Program-made: the position numbers and the translations under genes | Shown: piece after piece, positions 38,788-47,722 of the stretch | How the letters are laid out: each line of letters starts with the position of its first letter | Position numbering within the stretch: the first letter of the stretch is position 1 | The notes under the pieces: model-generated | What the model was told of the DNA's origin: nothing | What the model saw: only the letters and a program-made list of their open reading frames with translations | Database searches by the model: none | Assembly: GCF_013410655.1 (NCBI RefSeq) | Contig: NZ_JACCFP010000001.1 | Location: 3,371,501 to 3,435,500 of the forward strand | DNA length: 64,000 bases | Direction of reading: 5' to 3' | Origin: Nocardioides thalensis | GTDB taxonomy: Bacteria > Actinomycetota > Actinomycetes > Propionibacteriales > Nocardioidaceae

Positions 38788-39330
38788 GTGACCCTCGTCA
38801 GTCTCCCCGGACTCACCTCCCTGCCCGTGCTCGACCACCCCGACCTGGTCGCGCCGCCCGTCCTCGCCGGACTGAAGGCGTGGCCGGACGCCGACCGGGT
38901 GGCGGTCGTCGAGATCGACCCCGACCTCGCCGACACCGCGGCGATGAGCGAGGCCTACGACGTACCGATGGCCGCCGGCGCCAACTGCGTCGTCGTCGCC
39001 GGCAAGCGGGAGGGCGAGGAGCGGGTCGCCGCCTGCCTGGTGCGCGCCGACACCCGCGCCGACGTCAACCACACGGTCAAGCGGCTGCTCGACGTGCGCA
39101 AGCCGTCGTTCCTCCCGATGGACCGCGCGGTCGAGGAGTCGGGCATGGAGTACGGCGGCATCACCCCCGCCGGGCTGCCCGCCGGGTGGCGCCTCCTCGT
39201 CGACGCCCGGGTGCCGGACATCGACGTCGCCGTCATCGGCTCGGGCCTGCGCCGCTCCAAGCTCCTCGTCCCCGGCGACGCCTTCCTGACCCTGCCCGGC
39301 GCCGAGATCGTCGACGGCCTCGCCAGTTAG
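38788..39330 (+). CDS. YbaK/EbsC-family aminoacyl-tRNA deacylase
   Basis: A 180-residue protein with a YbaK-type editing domain, which removes wrong amino acids from tRNA in trans. Seen are GANCVVVAGKREGEERVAACLVRADTRADVN (quoted as one region, about 64-94), VRKPSFLPMDRAVEESGMEYGGITPAGLP and a C-terminal VIGSGLRRSKLLVPG. The GGITP segment matches the conserved G-x-x-x-P loop of YbaK/ProX. GTG 38788 lies four bases after the preceding stop. The amino acid specificity cannot be told from sequence. Confidence 0.85.
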   Translation: MTLVSLPGLTSLPVLDHPDLVAPPVLAGLKAWPDADRVAVVEIDPDLADTAAMSEAYDVPMAAGANCVVVAGKREGEERVAACLVRADTRADVNHTVKRLLDVRKPSFLPMDRAVEESGMEYGGITPAGLPAGWRLLVDARVPDIDVAVIGSGLRRSKLLVPGDAFLTLPGAEIVDGLAS

Positions 39331-39332
39331 CG

Positions 39333-39467
39333 CGAGTCGGCAGAAGTTCGCGTCCGTACGACGCCGAGTCGGCAGAAGTTGTCACACCTGCAGGCCCGAG
39401 TCGGCAGAAGTTTCCGGCAAACTTTTGCCGACTCGCCGCCCTCGCGGCGCCACTTTCTGCCGACTCG
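39333..39467. repeat. CGAGTCGGCAGAAGTT repeat array at convergent junction
   Basis: Three identical forward copies of CGAGTCGGCAGAAGTT begin at 39333, 39365 and 39397, exactly 32 bp apart. Two inverted copies with small changes occupy 39420-39435 and 39452-39467, again 32 bp apart. The 16 bases between forward copies are not conserved. The array spans the whole gap between the YbaK and F420-reductase stops. Confidence 0.9.
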
Positions 39468-39476
39468 GCGCTGCTG

Positions 39477-40175
39477 TCAGTGAGGCGCGTCGAGCCCGGT
39501 GATCCGGAGGCCCGCGTGGGTCTTGTACTTCCGGTTGATCGAGATCAGCACGGCGGTGAACGGCTCCAGCTGACGCGCCAGGCGCAGCTTGCCGCCGTCG
39601 ATGCCGACCCGGCCGGTGACCGAGGCGGCGAGGTCCATGGCGACCTGCTTGGCCTCCACCACGTCGCCGACGACGAGGACGTCCTCGTCGAGGAACTCGT
39701 CGTCGCCCCACAGCAGCACCGCCGAGACGTTGTGGAACGCGCCGACGACGGTCGCATCCGGCGCCAGCTCCTGGGCCGACTCGGCCGCCGAGCCCTCGCC
39801 GCCGTTGACGACGCGGCCGTGGGCGCCGCGCTTGTCGAACGCGAGCGGGTTCACGCACGAGATGACGGTCTTGCCGGCCAGCGGCAGGGAGGCGACGAGC
39901 TCGTCGTGGCCGTCGTAGGGCACCGCCAGCAGCACCACGTCACACGCCTCGACGGCGTCGGCGTTGGCCAGTCCCGTCACGCTGCCCGCGGCCGCCGTAC
40001 CGTCCAGGCGCTCGCGCACCTCCGCAGCGACGGCCTCGGCCTTCTCAGCGGCCCGCGACCCCAGGACGACGTCGTGGCCGCCCTTCGCGAACCGGTAGCC
40101 CAGGCCCTTGCCCTGCGGACCGGTGCCGCCGATCACCGCCACGCGATACCGCGTCTGCCCCGTCTGGTCCGTCAC
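39477..40175 (-). CDS. npdG: NADPH-dependent F420 reductase
   Basis: A 232-residue enzyme that passes hydride between NADPH and coenzyme F420. The N-terminal Rossmann motif is VAVIGGTGPQGKGLGYRFAKGGHDVVLGSR, where the Thr and Ser/Arg contact the NADP phosphate. DVVLLAVPYDGH, VISCVNPLAF, VVGAFHNVSAVLL and DVLVVGD are further family features. GTG 40175 is preceded by AGGAGG. It is divergent from an F420-dependent oxidoreductase with a shared 21-bp operator between, and fbiC 5 kb away makes the F420 chromophore, so this is an F420 neighbourhood. Confidence 0.93.
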   Translation of the reverse strand: MTDQTGQTRYRVAVIGGTGPQGKGLGYRFAKGGHDVVLGSRAAEKAEAVAAEVRERLDGTAAAGSVTGLANADAVEACDVVLLAVPYDGHDELVASLPLAGKTVISCVNPLAFDKRGAHGRVVNGGEGSAAESAQELAPDATVVGAFHNVSAVLLWGDDEFLDEDVLVVGDVVEAKQVAMDLAASVTGRVGIDGGKLRLARQLEPFTAVLISINRKYKTHAGLRITGLDAPH

Positions 40176-40198
40176 ACGTCCTCCTCGACCGTTGCGAT

Positions 40199-40219
40199 TG
40201 TGACAGCGATACTGTCACA
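40199..40219. promoter_or_regulatory. 21-bp inverted-repeat operator (TetR-like)
   Basis: TGTGACAG and CTGTCACA, perfect 8-bp arms with a 5-base spacer, lie in the 53-base gap between the F420 reductase and the LLM oxidoreductase. A plus-strand TACTGT overlaps it as a possible -10 for the oxidoreductase, so binding would block both promoters. No TetR gene is adjacent. Confidence 0.75.
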
Positions 40220-40228
40220 GTTGGCCCC

Positions 40229-41266
40229 ATGAAGCTCTCGATGCCCCTCGTCTATGCAGGCAACCCGCGCGAGTCCGCCGACCAGGTAGTGGCCCTGGAG
40301 AAGGCCGGACTCGACACGATCTGGGTAGCCGAACCCTACGGTTTCGACGCCCCCTCCCTCATGGGCTATCTCGCCGCCAAGACCGAGACGGTCGAGATCG
40401 GCGCGGGCATCCTCAACGTCTACTCCCGTACGCCGGGCGCGCTGCTGCAGACCGCGGCGGGCCTCGACAACGTGAGCGGCGGCCGCGCGGTGCTCGGCCT
40501 CGGTGCGTCCGGGCCGCAGGTGATCGAGGGCTTCCACGGCATGCCCTACGAGCGTCCGCTCGGACGCACCCGCGAGGTCATCGAGATCCTCCGCATGGGC
40601 CTGCGCCGCGAGCCGCTGGAGTACGCCGGCCGCGACTTCACGCTGCCGCTGCCCGCCGACCAGGGCCTCGGCCTTGGCAAGCCGCTCAAGCTCCTCAACA
40701 AGCCCGAGCGGGCCGACCTGCCCATCTGGGTCGCCGCGCTCGGCGACAAGAACGTCGCCATGACCGCCGAGGTGGCCGACGGCTGGCTTCCGTTCCTCTT
40801 CATGCCCGAGAAGGCGCGCCAGGTCTGGGGCGCGGCGCTCGACAAGGGCCTCGCCAAGCGGTCGGCGGACCTCGGGCCGCTGCAGATCAGCGCCGGCGGC
40901 ATGGTCGCGATCGGCGAGGGTCCGGAGACGAAGGCGTTCCTCGACTTCATGCGGCCGATCTACGCGCTCTACGTCGGTGGCATGGGCGCGAAGGGCAAGA
41001 ACTTCTACAACCAGCTCGCCTGCGAGTACGGCTTCGAGAAGGAGGCTGCGGAGATCCAGGATCTGTACCTCGCCGGCAAGAAGAAGGAGGCCGAGGCGCT
41101 GGTCCCGCTGGAGTGGCTCGAGGCCGGCAACCTGGTCGGTCCGGCGTCGTACGTGCAGGAGCGGATCGCCGCCTTCAAGGAGGCCGGAGTGACGAACCTG
41201 CAGGTCACGCCCGCCTCCGACGACCCGGCCGCGACGATCGCGCAGCTCAAGGAGTGGGTCGCCTGA
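40229..41266 (+). CDS. LLM-class F420-dependent oxidoreductase
   Basis: A 345-residue luciferase-like monooxygenase-fold enzyme that uses F420. The start MKLSMPLVYAGNPRESADQV, the TIM-barrel strands LDTIWVAEPYGFDAPSLMGYLA and VEIGAGILNVYSRTP, GRAVLGLGASGPQVIEGFHG and LPIWVAALGDKNVAMTAEVADGWLP are typical. The bulge segment GILNVYSR fits F420 binding rather than FMN. Rv0953c, in the matching part of the Mycobacterium genome, is of the same class. The substrate is unknown. The short distance from the putative -10 suggests a nearly leaderless message. Confidence 0.9.
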   Translation: MKLSMPLVYAGNPRESADQVVALEKAGLDTIWVAEPYGFDAPSLMGYLAAKTETVEIGAGILNVYSRTPGALLQTAAGLDNVSGGRAVLGLGASGPQVIEGFHGMPYERPLGRTREVIEILRMGLRREPLEYAGRDFTLPLPADQGLGLGKPLKLLNKPERADLPIWVAALGDKNVAMTAEVADGWLPFLFMPEKARQVWGAALDKGLAKRSADLGPLQISAGGMVAIGEGPETKAFLDFMRPIYALYVGGMGAKGKNFYNQLACEYGFEKEAAEIQDLYLAGKKKEAEALVPLEWLEAGNLVGPASYVQERIAAFKEAGVTNLQVTPASDDPAATIAQLKEWVA

Positions 41267-41284
41267 CCCTCTGTCACAAACCCT

Positions 41285-41322
41285 CGGTGCCGGTCGTCGA
41301 ATGCCTCGGACGACCGGCACCG
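41285..41322. terminator. Hairpin after the LLM oxidoreductase gene
   Basis: Perfect 14-bp arms CGGTGCCGGTCGTC and GACGACCGGCACCG enclose a 10-base loop, 18 bases after the stop codon, followed by a short T-containing stretch. It separates this gene from the MMPL promoter. Confidence 0.85.
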
Positions 41323-41339
41323 ATGATTTCGATGCTTTC

Positions 41340-41357
41340 TCAGGGTCGTCTCAGGGT
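41340..41357 (+). promoter_or_regulatory. Direct-repeat operator before MMPL gene
   Basis: Two TCAGGGT half-sites start at 41340 and 41351, exactly 11 bp apart, 46-63 bases before the MMPL start. They match the element before the PspC-kinase operon at 37161, suggesting control by the same regulator. Confidence 0.6.
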
Positions 41358-41402
41358 GAAAACCCGATGCCTCTGTCCACGGTCCCTGGAAGGCTGCCCC
41401 AC

Positions 41403-43574
41403 ATGCACCGTCAGATAGCCGGAAAACTCACCGGCCCCATCACGAAGTGGATCGTCCTCGTGGCGGTCCTGTTGATCGCCGGCGGCCTCAGCTCGTTCGC
41501 CGGCAAGCTCATCGACGTACAGAACAACGAGACCGAGTCGTGGCTTCCCGAGAGCGCCGAGTCGACCAAGGCGTTCGAGAAGCTCAACCAGTTCCAGGAC
41601 GAGTACGACGTCGGCACGATCGTCGTCTACTACAAGGAGTCCGGCCTCTCCGACTCCGACCTCGCCGCGATCGAGGAGCACGCCGCCGAGATCCAGGCGA
41701 TCGATCCCGAGGCCATCTCGGAGGTGCTGACGCCCGCCACGGCCGCCGAGGCCGGCGTACCGACCCCGTTCGTCTCCGACGACGGCCAGGTCGCGATGCT
41801 CCAGTTCACGGTCAACTACGGCGACAAGCTCTGGGAGGAGCTGCCCGACCTGAAGAAGGAGATCGACGACATCACGGAGATCGACGGGGTCGACAACTAC
41901 CTCGCCGGCGCCGGCGGCCAGAGCGCCGACGCCGCGACCGTCTTCTCGAGCGGTGACGCCAACCTCCTGATGATCACGCTCGGCGTGGTGATCCTGATCC
42001 TGCTCGTCAGCTACCGCAGCCCGGTGCTGTGGCTGCTGCCGATCATCAGCGCCGTGGTCGGCCTGGGCGCGTCGATGGGCGTGCTCTACCTCCTGGCCAA
42101 GAACACCGACCTCACCGTCAACGGTCAGACCCAGTTCATCCTGACCGTGCTGGTGATCGGCGCCGGCACCGACTACGCCCTGCTGCTCGTGGCCCGCTAC
42201 CGCGAGGAGCTGAGGCGGCACGAAGACCGGCACGAGGCGATGGCGTTCGCGCTGCACCGCGCTGCGCCGGCGATCCTCGCCAGCGCGGCGACCGTCGTGG
42301 TCGGCCTGCTGTGCCTGCTGTTCGCCGACCTCAACTCGACCGCCGGCATGGGCCCGGCCAACGCCATCGGCATCGCCGTGACGTTCGTGGTCATGGTGAC
42401 GCTGCTGCCCGCGCTGCTGGTGATCTGCGGTCGCTGGGTTTTCTGGCCCTACGTCCCACGCTTCGGCAGCGAGGAGCCCACCGCCTCCGGCCTGTGGGCC
42501 AAGGTCGGCAACGGCATCGCGCCGCGGCCGCGGATCGTCTGGGTCGGTACGGCGGCCGTGCTCGCCGTGCTCTGCCTGGGCTTCCTGCGGGTCGACACCA
42601 GCGGCATCCCGAGCGACGAGATGTACACGACCGACCAGGACTCGGTGATCGGCCAGGGCATCCTGACCGACCACGGGCTGGTCGACTCGAGCACGCCGGT
42701 GCAGGTCGTCGCCAACGAGGACAAGGCCGAGGACGTCGTCGCCGCGATGCAGGACGTCGAGGGCATCGCCGAGCCGGTGCTGGTGCCGGGCCCCGACGGT
42801 CAGCCGCTGACGATCGACGGCAGCGTGCTCATCGCCGCCGAGCTCACCAACAGCGACCCCTACTCCGATGACGCCCTCGACGCCGTGGAGAACGTCCGCG
42901 ACGCCGTGCACGACGTCCCCGGGGCCGACGCGCTCACGACCGGCATGTCCGCCGTGACGCTCGACATCATGGATGCCTCGGCACGCGACAACAAGGTGAT
43001 CATCCCGATCGTCCTGGTCGCCGTGCTGCTCATCCTGATGGGGCTGCTGCGGTCGGTGCTGTCGCCGGTGCTGCTGGTCGGGACGGTGATCCTGTCGTTC
43101 GGCGCGGCACTGGGCCTCTCCAGCCTCGTGTTCGACTTCATCTACGGCAGGGAGCACACCGACCCAGGGTTCCCGTTGTTCGCCTTCGTGTTCCTGGTGG
43201 CACTGGGCATCGACTACAACATCTTCCTGATGACCCGGGTGCGGGAGGAGACTGCCGAGCACGGCACGAGGAAGGGCTCGTTGATCGCACTGTCGTCGAC
43301 GGGCGGCGTGATCACCTCGGCCGGACTCGTCCTCGCGGCGACGTTCGCCACGCTCGCCACGATGCCGATGACGTTCACCTTGCAGCTCGGGACGACGGTG
43401 GCACTCGGGGTCCTGCTCGACACGATGATCGTGAGGTCGGTCCTGGTGACCGCGCTCAACCTCGACATCGGCGGGAAGATCTGGTGGCCGAGCAAGCTCG
43501 ACAGCGGCGGTCCGGGCCGGTCGGCCGATCCGGACGCCGATCCCGACGAGCGGAAGGTCCCGGTGTCCGTCTGA
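41403..43574 (+). CDS. MMPL-family RND transporter
   Basis: A 723-residue RND-type transporter of the MMPL family. Helix 1 (about 13-33) is followed by an outer domain (QNNETESWLPESAESTKAF), then helices 2-6 (VVILILLVSYRSPVLWLLP, FILTVLVIGAGTDYALLLVARYREEL with the conserved GxxxDY). A second outer domain and helices 7-12 repeat the plan; FLVALGIDYNIFLMTRVREE is the second proton-relay motif. ATG 41403 is chosen because GGAAGG lies 9 nt upstream and the operator at 41340-41357 lies before it; ATG 41367 is an alternative. Cargo is probably a lipid or lipophilic compound, unknown here. Confidence 0.93.
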   Translation: MHRQIAGKLTGPITKWIVLVAVLLIAGGLSSFAGKLIDVQNNETESWLPESAESTKAFEKLNQFQDEYDVGTIVVYYKESGLSDSDLAAIEEHAAEIQAIDPEAISEVLTPATAAEAGVPTPFVSDDGQVAMLQFTVNYGDKLWEELPDLKKEIDDITEIDGVDNYLAGAGGQSADAATVFSSGDANLLMITLGVVILILLVSYRSPVLWLLPIISAVVGLGASMGVLYLLAKNTDLTVNGQTQFILTVLVIGAGTDYALLLVARYREELRRHEDRHEAMAFALHRAAPAILASAATVVVGLLCLLFADLNSTAGMGPANAIGIAVTFVVMVTLLPALLVICGRWVFWPYVPRFGSEEPTASGLWAKVGNGIAPRPRIVWVGTAAVLAVLCLGFLRVDTSGIPSDEMYTTDQDSVIGQGILTDHGLVDSSTPVQVVANEDKAEDVVAAMQDVEGIAEPVLVPGPDGQPLTIDGSVLIAAELTNSDPYSDDALDAVENVRDAVHDVPGADALTTGMSAVTLDIMDASARDNKVIIPIVLVAVLLILMGLLRSVLSPVLLVGTVILSFGAALGLSSLVFDFIYGREHTDPGFPLFAFVFLVALGIDYNIFLMTRVREETAEHGTRKGSLIALSSTGGVITSAGLVLAATFATLATMPMTFTLQLGTTVALGVLLDTMIVRSVLVTALNLDIGGKIWWPSKLDSGGPGRSADPDADPDERKVPVSV

Positions 43575-43593
43575 GGCTCGGATGACCCCATAA

Positions 43594-43654
43594 GGTGCGG
43601 CCCGGGCAGGGGCGCCAGCAGGTGAACTAACCTGCTGCCTGCTCGGGCCGCACC
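43594..43654. terminator. Large compound hairpin after MMPL gene
   Basis: Outer arms of 17 bases (43594-43610 with 43638-43654, one mismatch) and inner perfect 7-bp arms CAGCAGG (43616-43622) and CCTGCTG (43631-43637), loop of 8. It lies 20 bases after the MMPL stop and 29 before the next start, so it may end the MMPL transcript or attenuate the next gene. Confidence 0.8.
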
Positions 43655-43682
43655 GGCGGCCCCTCCCCTCAGGAGAGCCGTC

Positions 43683-44924
43683 GTGGAGGAACCTCGGGAC
43701 CGGCCGGCGCCGTACGGCGGCCCGCCTCCCCCGCCTCCCCCGCCTCCCCCGCCTCCCCCGCCGAGCGGCCCGCCTCCGAGCGGCCCGCCTCCGCTCGGCC
43801 CGCCGCCGGGCTGGACGCCCGGCGGCCCACCTCTCCCGCCGCCGCCTCCGGCGCGTCGCCGCCCGCGGACGCGCACCGTCGTTCTTGCCGGGCTGGCGCT
43901 CGTCCTCGTCGGCGGCCTCGCCGTCGGCGGCTGGGCGTACGGCACCGGCCGGCTCGGCATCGGCCCCTTGAGCGCGACCGACAAGGACGCGGCGGCGACG
44001 ATCGCCGGCAGCGTCGAGGGTCCGCAGTGGGCCGACGACGAGCAGCGGTCCTGCGCGGCCGAGCGGCTTCTCCGCGACCGCCGGGCCGACGACCTGGAGC
44101 AGGCCGGCGTGATCGAGCGCGACGGCAGCGGGTGGAGCTACACCGGCACCTGGCCGGCCGCCGACGCGACCGCCTACGCCGGTGCGCTGCTCGACTGCTC
44201 CGACGACTGGCGTGCCCAGCTCGGTGAGGTGTGGGTCCTCGACGACACCGAGTGCCTGGCCGGCCTCGAGCGCACCGCCGTCGCGGAGCTCGTCGCCGGC
44301 ACCATCCTGACGCTCGCCGACGCCGACGACGCGGCCGCTCTCACCAGCGCCCGCGACGGGCTCGACGACTGCTACGCCAGCGACGCGCCACGGCCCGAGG
44401 CCGAGGCGAGGCCGGGCTACCGCTCGGTGGTGTTCCGCTTCGTCCGGCCGGAGGTCCCGGGCGCCGAGGTCGCACTCCACGTCGGCCCGGCGGGGTCGGA
44501 GCACGCTCGCGAGCTCCGGCGGACGGCGTACCGCCTCGACACCGGGCGGGGCGGCCGCAAGGGCTGCGTGCGGGCGACGGTCGTCGCGACGTACCCGTGG
44601 GGAAGCACCCGGACCGCAGCGAGGCGGTTCTGCGGGAGGTCGGAGCCGCAACGGGTGTGGTGGGAACCGCGGGACGACTGCGCCGGCAGCCCGCCCTGCC
44701 GCAGCTGGAACCTGCGCTACGAGGGCTGGCCGGGCCGGTCCTGGATCACCGCCCGGCTGGTCGAGGACGGCGGCCGCTGCACGTCGGTCAGCGGCAGCTG
44801 CCGGGTCAAGCTGGTCACGCCGCGGAGCGGGCGCGGCGTGATCATCATCTGGTCGGCGTTTCCCGGGTGGGACGCGGAGTTCGTCGCGGAGGTCGGGGGC
44901 CTCGAGGCCCGGTTGCCCAACTGA
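43683..44924 (+). CDS. Proline-rich single-pass membrane protein
   Basis: A 413-residue protein. The first 60 residues are almost entirely Pro/Gly (a run of 14 Pro, then three PSGPP/PLGPP-like units), followed by RRRPRTR and one membrane helix (about 68-88). The outer part of about 320 residues has eleven or more Cys (SCAAERL, LLDCSDDW, DDTECLAG, DDCYASD, KGCVRA, RRFCGRS, DDCAGSPPCRSW, GGRCTSVSGSCRV), suggesting disulfides. GTG 43683 has AGGAG 8 nt upstream. A DUF4190-like or septum-formation-like Cys domain is possible, but I do not recognise the family. The Pro tract is encoded by 9-bp tandem repeats. Confidence 0.8.
   Translation: MEEPRDRPAPYGGPPPPPPPPPPPPPPSGPPPSGPPPLGPPPGWTPGGPPLPPPPPARRRPRTRTVVLAGLALVLVGGLAVGGWAYGTGRLGIGPLSATDKDAAATIAGSVEGPQWADDEQRSCAAERLLRDRRADDLEQAGVIERDGSGWSYTGTWPAADATAYAGALLDCSDDWRAQLGEVWVLDDTECLAGLERTAVAELVAGTILTLADADDAAALTSARDGLDDCYASDAPRPEAEARPGYRSVVFRFVRPEVPGAEVALHVGPAGSEHARELRRTAYRLDTGRGGRKGCVRATVVATYPWGSTRTAARRFCGRSEPQRVWWEPRDDCAGSPPCRSWNLRYEGWPGRSWITARLVEDGGRCTSVSGSCRVKLVTPRSGRGVIIIWSAFPGWDAEFVAEVGGLEARLPN
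43721..43765 (+). repeat. In-frame 9-bp tandem repeat (poly-Pro)
   Basis: Four perfect CCCGCCTCC units plus a partial fifth encode the Pro run; three 15-base units (cggcccgcctccgag-like) follow to about 43810. Slippage would change protein length without breaking the frame. Confidence 0.85.
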
Positions 44925-44978
44925 GGTGGGACTAGATCCAGGGGTGGAACACGTTCTCCGCAGCATGACCCCCACCTC

Positions 44979-44984
44979 TAGGCT
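44979..44984 (+). promoter_or_regulatory. Leaderless promoter -10 (fbiC)
   Basis: TAGGCT ends 6 nt before the GTG start at 44991 and there is no ribosome binding site, a typical leaderless arrangement. Confidence 0.6.
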
Positions 44985-44990
44985 GACCCG

Positions 44991-47543
44991 GTGAGTGACG
45001 TGCCGACCCCCCAGCAGGTACGACGCGCGCTGGCCCGTGTCGAGCGCGGCGCCGCGATCGACGTCGCCGAGGCGACCGCGCTCCTCGCGGCGCGCGGCGA
45101 GGACCTCGACCGGCTGACCGCCGCGGCCGCGAAGGTCCGCGACGCGGGCCTGCTCGCCGCCGGCCGGCCGGGGGTGGTGACGTACTCCCCGAAGGTGTTC
45201 ATCCCGATCACCCGGCTGTGCCGCGACCGGTGCCACTACTGCACGTTCGTCGAGACGCCGGCCCAGGCGGCGCGCGAGGGGCGGTCGCCGTACCTCTCCC
45301 CCGACGAGATCCTCGAGATCGCCCGCGGCGGCGCCGAGCTCGGCTGTCTCGAGGCACTGTTCACCCTCGGTGACCGCCCCGAGGACCGCTGGCCCGAGGC
45401 GCGGGCGTGGCTGGACGAGCAGGGCTACGACTCGACGCTGGCCTACATCCGGGCGATGGCGGTGCGGGTGCTGGAGGAGACCGGCCTGCTGCCGCACCTC
45501 AACCCGGGCGTCATGTCCTGGGAGGAGCTCAACCGGCTCAAGCCCGTCTCCCCGTCGATGGGGATGATGCTCGAGACCACCTCGCGGCGGCTGTTCGAGA
45601 CCAAGGGCGAGGCCCACTACGGGTCGCCGGACAAGGATCCCGAGGTCCGGCTGCGGGTGCTGGAGGACGCCGGGCGGCTGTCCGTCCCGTTCACGACCGG
45701 GCTGCTGGTCGGCATCGGCGAGACGCTGCAGGAGCGGGCCGAGACGATCTTCGCGCTGCGCCGTACGACCCGCGCCTACGGCGCCGTGCAGGAGGTGATC
45801 GTCCAGAACTTCCGCGCCAAGCCCGACACCGCGATGCGGCACGCCGACGACCTCGGGCTGGACGAGTACCGCGCGGCGATCGCCGTCACCCGGATCGTGC
45901 TCGGCCCCAAGGCGCGGGTGCAGGCGCCGCCCAACCTGGTCGACAGCTCGGAAGGATCGGCGGAGTGCCGCCTGTTGCTCGAGGCCGGTGTCGACGACTG
46001 GGGCGGCGTCTCGCCGCTGACGCCGGACCACGTCAACCCCGAGCGGCCGTGGCCCTCCCTCGACCGGTTGCGCGCGATCTCGGCGGAGTGCGGCTTCGAC
46101 CTGCGGGCGCGGCTGACCGTGCACCCCGAGTACGTCGTCGGCAGCCTACGTGACGGCGAGCCGTGGATCGACCCGCGCGTCGCCGGTCACGTCGCCGCCC
46201 TCGCGGGGGAAGACGGGCTCGCGATCCCCGGTGTCAAACCGGTCGGCCTGCCCTGGCAGGAGCCCGACGGCGGCTTCGAGAGCGCGGGCCGCACCGACCT
46301 GCACGCCGCGGTCGACGCCGAGGGCCGCACCGACGACCGCCGGTCCGACTTCGACAACGTCTACGGCGACTGGGACGAGGTCCGCGACCAGGCCGGCAGG
46401 GTTGCCGCCGGCGGTCGAGGAGGCCGGTCGCGGCCGTCACGAGACCAGGCGGCCGCTCTCCGTGCAGCCGAGGCCGACCCCGGCAACCTCTCCGACGAGC
46501 ACGCGCTCACCCTGATGACGGCCGAGGGCGAGCTCCTCGAGCAGGTCGTCCGGCTTGCCGACGACCTGCGCAGGGACACGGTCGGCGACACCGTCACCTA
46601 CGTCGTCAACCGCAACATCAACTTCACCAACGTCTGCTACGTCGGCTGCCGCTTCTGTGCGTTCGCGCAGCGCCGCACCGACGCCGACGCCTACTCGCTG
46701 TCCTACGACGAGGTGGCCGACCGCGCCCAGGAGGCGTGGGACCTCGGTGCCACCGAGGTGTGCATGCAGGGCGGGATCGACCCGCAGCTGCCCGCGACGG
46801 CGTACTTCGACCTCGTGCAGGCCGTGAAGAAGCGGGTGCCCGACATGCACGTGCACGCGTTCTCGCCGATGGAGGTCGTCAACGGCACCGCCCGCACCGG
46901 CCTGTCGATCGAGGACTTCCTGATCAAGGCCCGCGAAGCGGGCCTGGGCTCACTGCCGGGAACGGCGGCCGAGATCCTCGACGACGAGGTCCGGTGGGTG
47001 CTCACCAAGGGCAAGCTCCCGGCCAGCACCTGGATCGAGATCGTCTCCACCGCGCACCGCCTCGGCATCCCGACGACCTCGACGATGATGTACGGCCACG
47101 TCGACAACCCGCGCCACTGGGTGGCCCACCTCAACGTGCTGAGGAAGGTGCAGGACGCCGCGCGCGAGCACGGCAGCGCCGGCTTCACCGAGTTCGTCCC
47201 GCTCCCGTTCGTGCACACCTCCGCACCGATCTACCTCGCCGGCGTGGCCCGGCCCGGCCCGACCCTGCGCGACAACCTCGCCGTGCACGCGATGGCGCGG
47301 ATCCTGCTGCACGGCCGGATCTCCAACATCCAGACCAGCTGGGTCAAGCTCGGCGTCGACGGCACCCGCGCCATGCTCCGCGCCGGCGCCAACGACCTCG
47401 GCGGCACCCTGATGGAGGAGACCATCTCCCGGATGGCCGGCTCCGAGCACGGATCGGCCAAGACCGTCGCCGAGCTGGTCGAGATCGGGGCCGGCATCGA
47501 CCGCCCGGTGCGCGAGCGCACGACGCTGTACGACGCCCGCTAG
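44991..47543 (+). CDS. fbiC: Bifunctional FO synthase (CofG-CofH fusion)
   Basis: An 850-residue enzyme with two radical-SAM domains that together make FO, the deazaflavin chromophore of F420, from tyrosine and a ribityl-pyrimidine. The CofG half (to about 420) has [11 protein letters not shown] with the 4Fe-4S cysteines at 77, 81 and 84; the CofH half (about 480-850) has [13 protein letters not shown] with Cys 549, 553 and 556. A low-complexity Gly/Arg linker ([15 protein letters not shown]) lies between. The fusion is the actinobacterial form. F420 reductase and an F420-dependent oxidoreductase lie 4-5 kb upstream. Confidence 0.97.
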   Translation: MSDVPTPQQVRRALARVERGAAIDVAEATALLAARGEDLDRLTAAAAKVRDAGLLAAGRPGVVTYSPKVFIPITRLCRDRCHYCTFVETPAQAAREGRSPYLSPDEILEIARGGAELGCLEALFTLGDRPEDRWPEARAWLDEQGYDSTLAYIRAMAVRVLEETGLLPHLNPGVMSWEELNRLKPVSPSMGMMLETTSRRLFETKGEAHYGSPDKDPEVRLRVLEDAGRLSVPFTTGLLVGIGETLQERAETIFALRRTTRAYGAVQEVIVQNFRAKPDTAMRHADDLGLDEYRAAIAVTRIVLGPKARVQAPPNLVDSSEGSAECRLLLEAGVDDWGGVSPLTPDHVNPERPWPSLDRLRAISAECGFDLRARLTVHPEYVVGSLRDGEPWIDPRVAGHVAALAGEDGLAIPGVKPVGLPWQEPDGGFESAGRTDLHAAVDAEGRTDDRRSDFDNVYGDWDEVRDQAGRVAAGGRGGRSRPSRDQAAALRAAEADPGNLSDEHALTLMTAEGELLEQVVRLADDLRRDTVGDTVTYVVNRNINFTNVCYVGCRFCAFAQRRTDADAYSLSYDEVADRAQEAWDLGATEVCMQGGIDPQLPATAYFDLVQAVKKRVPDMHVHAFSPMEVVNGTARTGLSIEDFLIKAREAGLGSLPGTAAEILDDEVRWVLTKGKLPASTWIEIVSTAHRLGIPTTSTMMYGHVDNPRHWVAHLNVLRKVQDAAREHGSAGFTEFVPLPFVHTSAPIYLAGVARPGPTLRDNLAVHAMARILLHGRISNIQTSWVKLGVDGTRAMLRAGANDLGGTLMEETISRMAGSEHGSAKTVAELVEIGAGIDRPVRERTTLYDAR

Positions 47544-47638
47544 GTCCCTGCGGAGCGCCCGGCGGGCCTTTGGATCGTGCAAGAGGTCACGGTTCGAAAT
47601 ACTTTCGCCTTGCCTCTAGACGTGACCGGCGCCACTCA

Positions 47639-47661
47639 ATATGTTGTGCCGAACAACATAT
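47639..47661. promoter_or_regulatory. 23-bp operator before xylF
   Basis: ATATGTTGT-N5-ACAACATAT, a perfect inverted repeat 62 bases upstream of xylF. A weaker copy occurs before xylG. The ROK regulator encoded at the end of this operon is the likely ligand. Confidence 0.8.
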
Positions 47662-47722
47662 CGGCCGCGTGGAGGTGCGCCACCCCGGACGCGCCGGGCC
47701 GAGGATCGCAAGGAGGCGGTTG

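Noticed and set aside
41340-46124. Long minus-strand open frame opposite MMPL and fbiC
   Set aside because: Shadow of two well-supported plus-strand genes; the composition is low complexity (Arg, Gly, His) and no family motif is visible.
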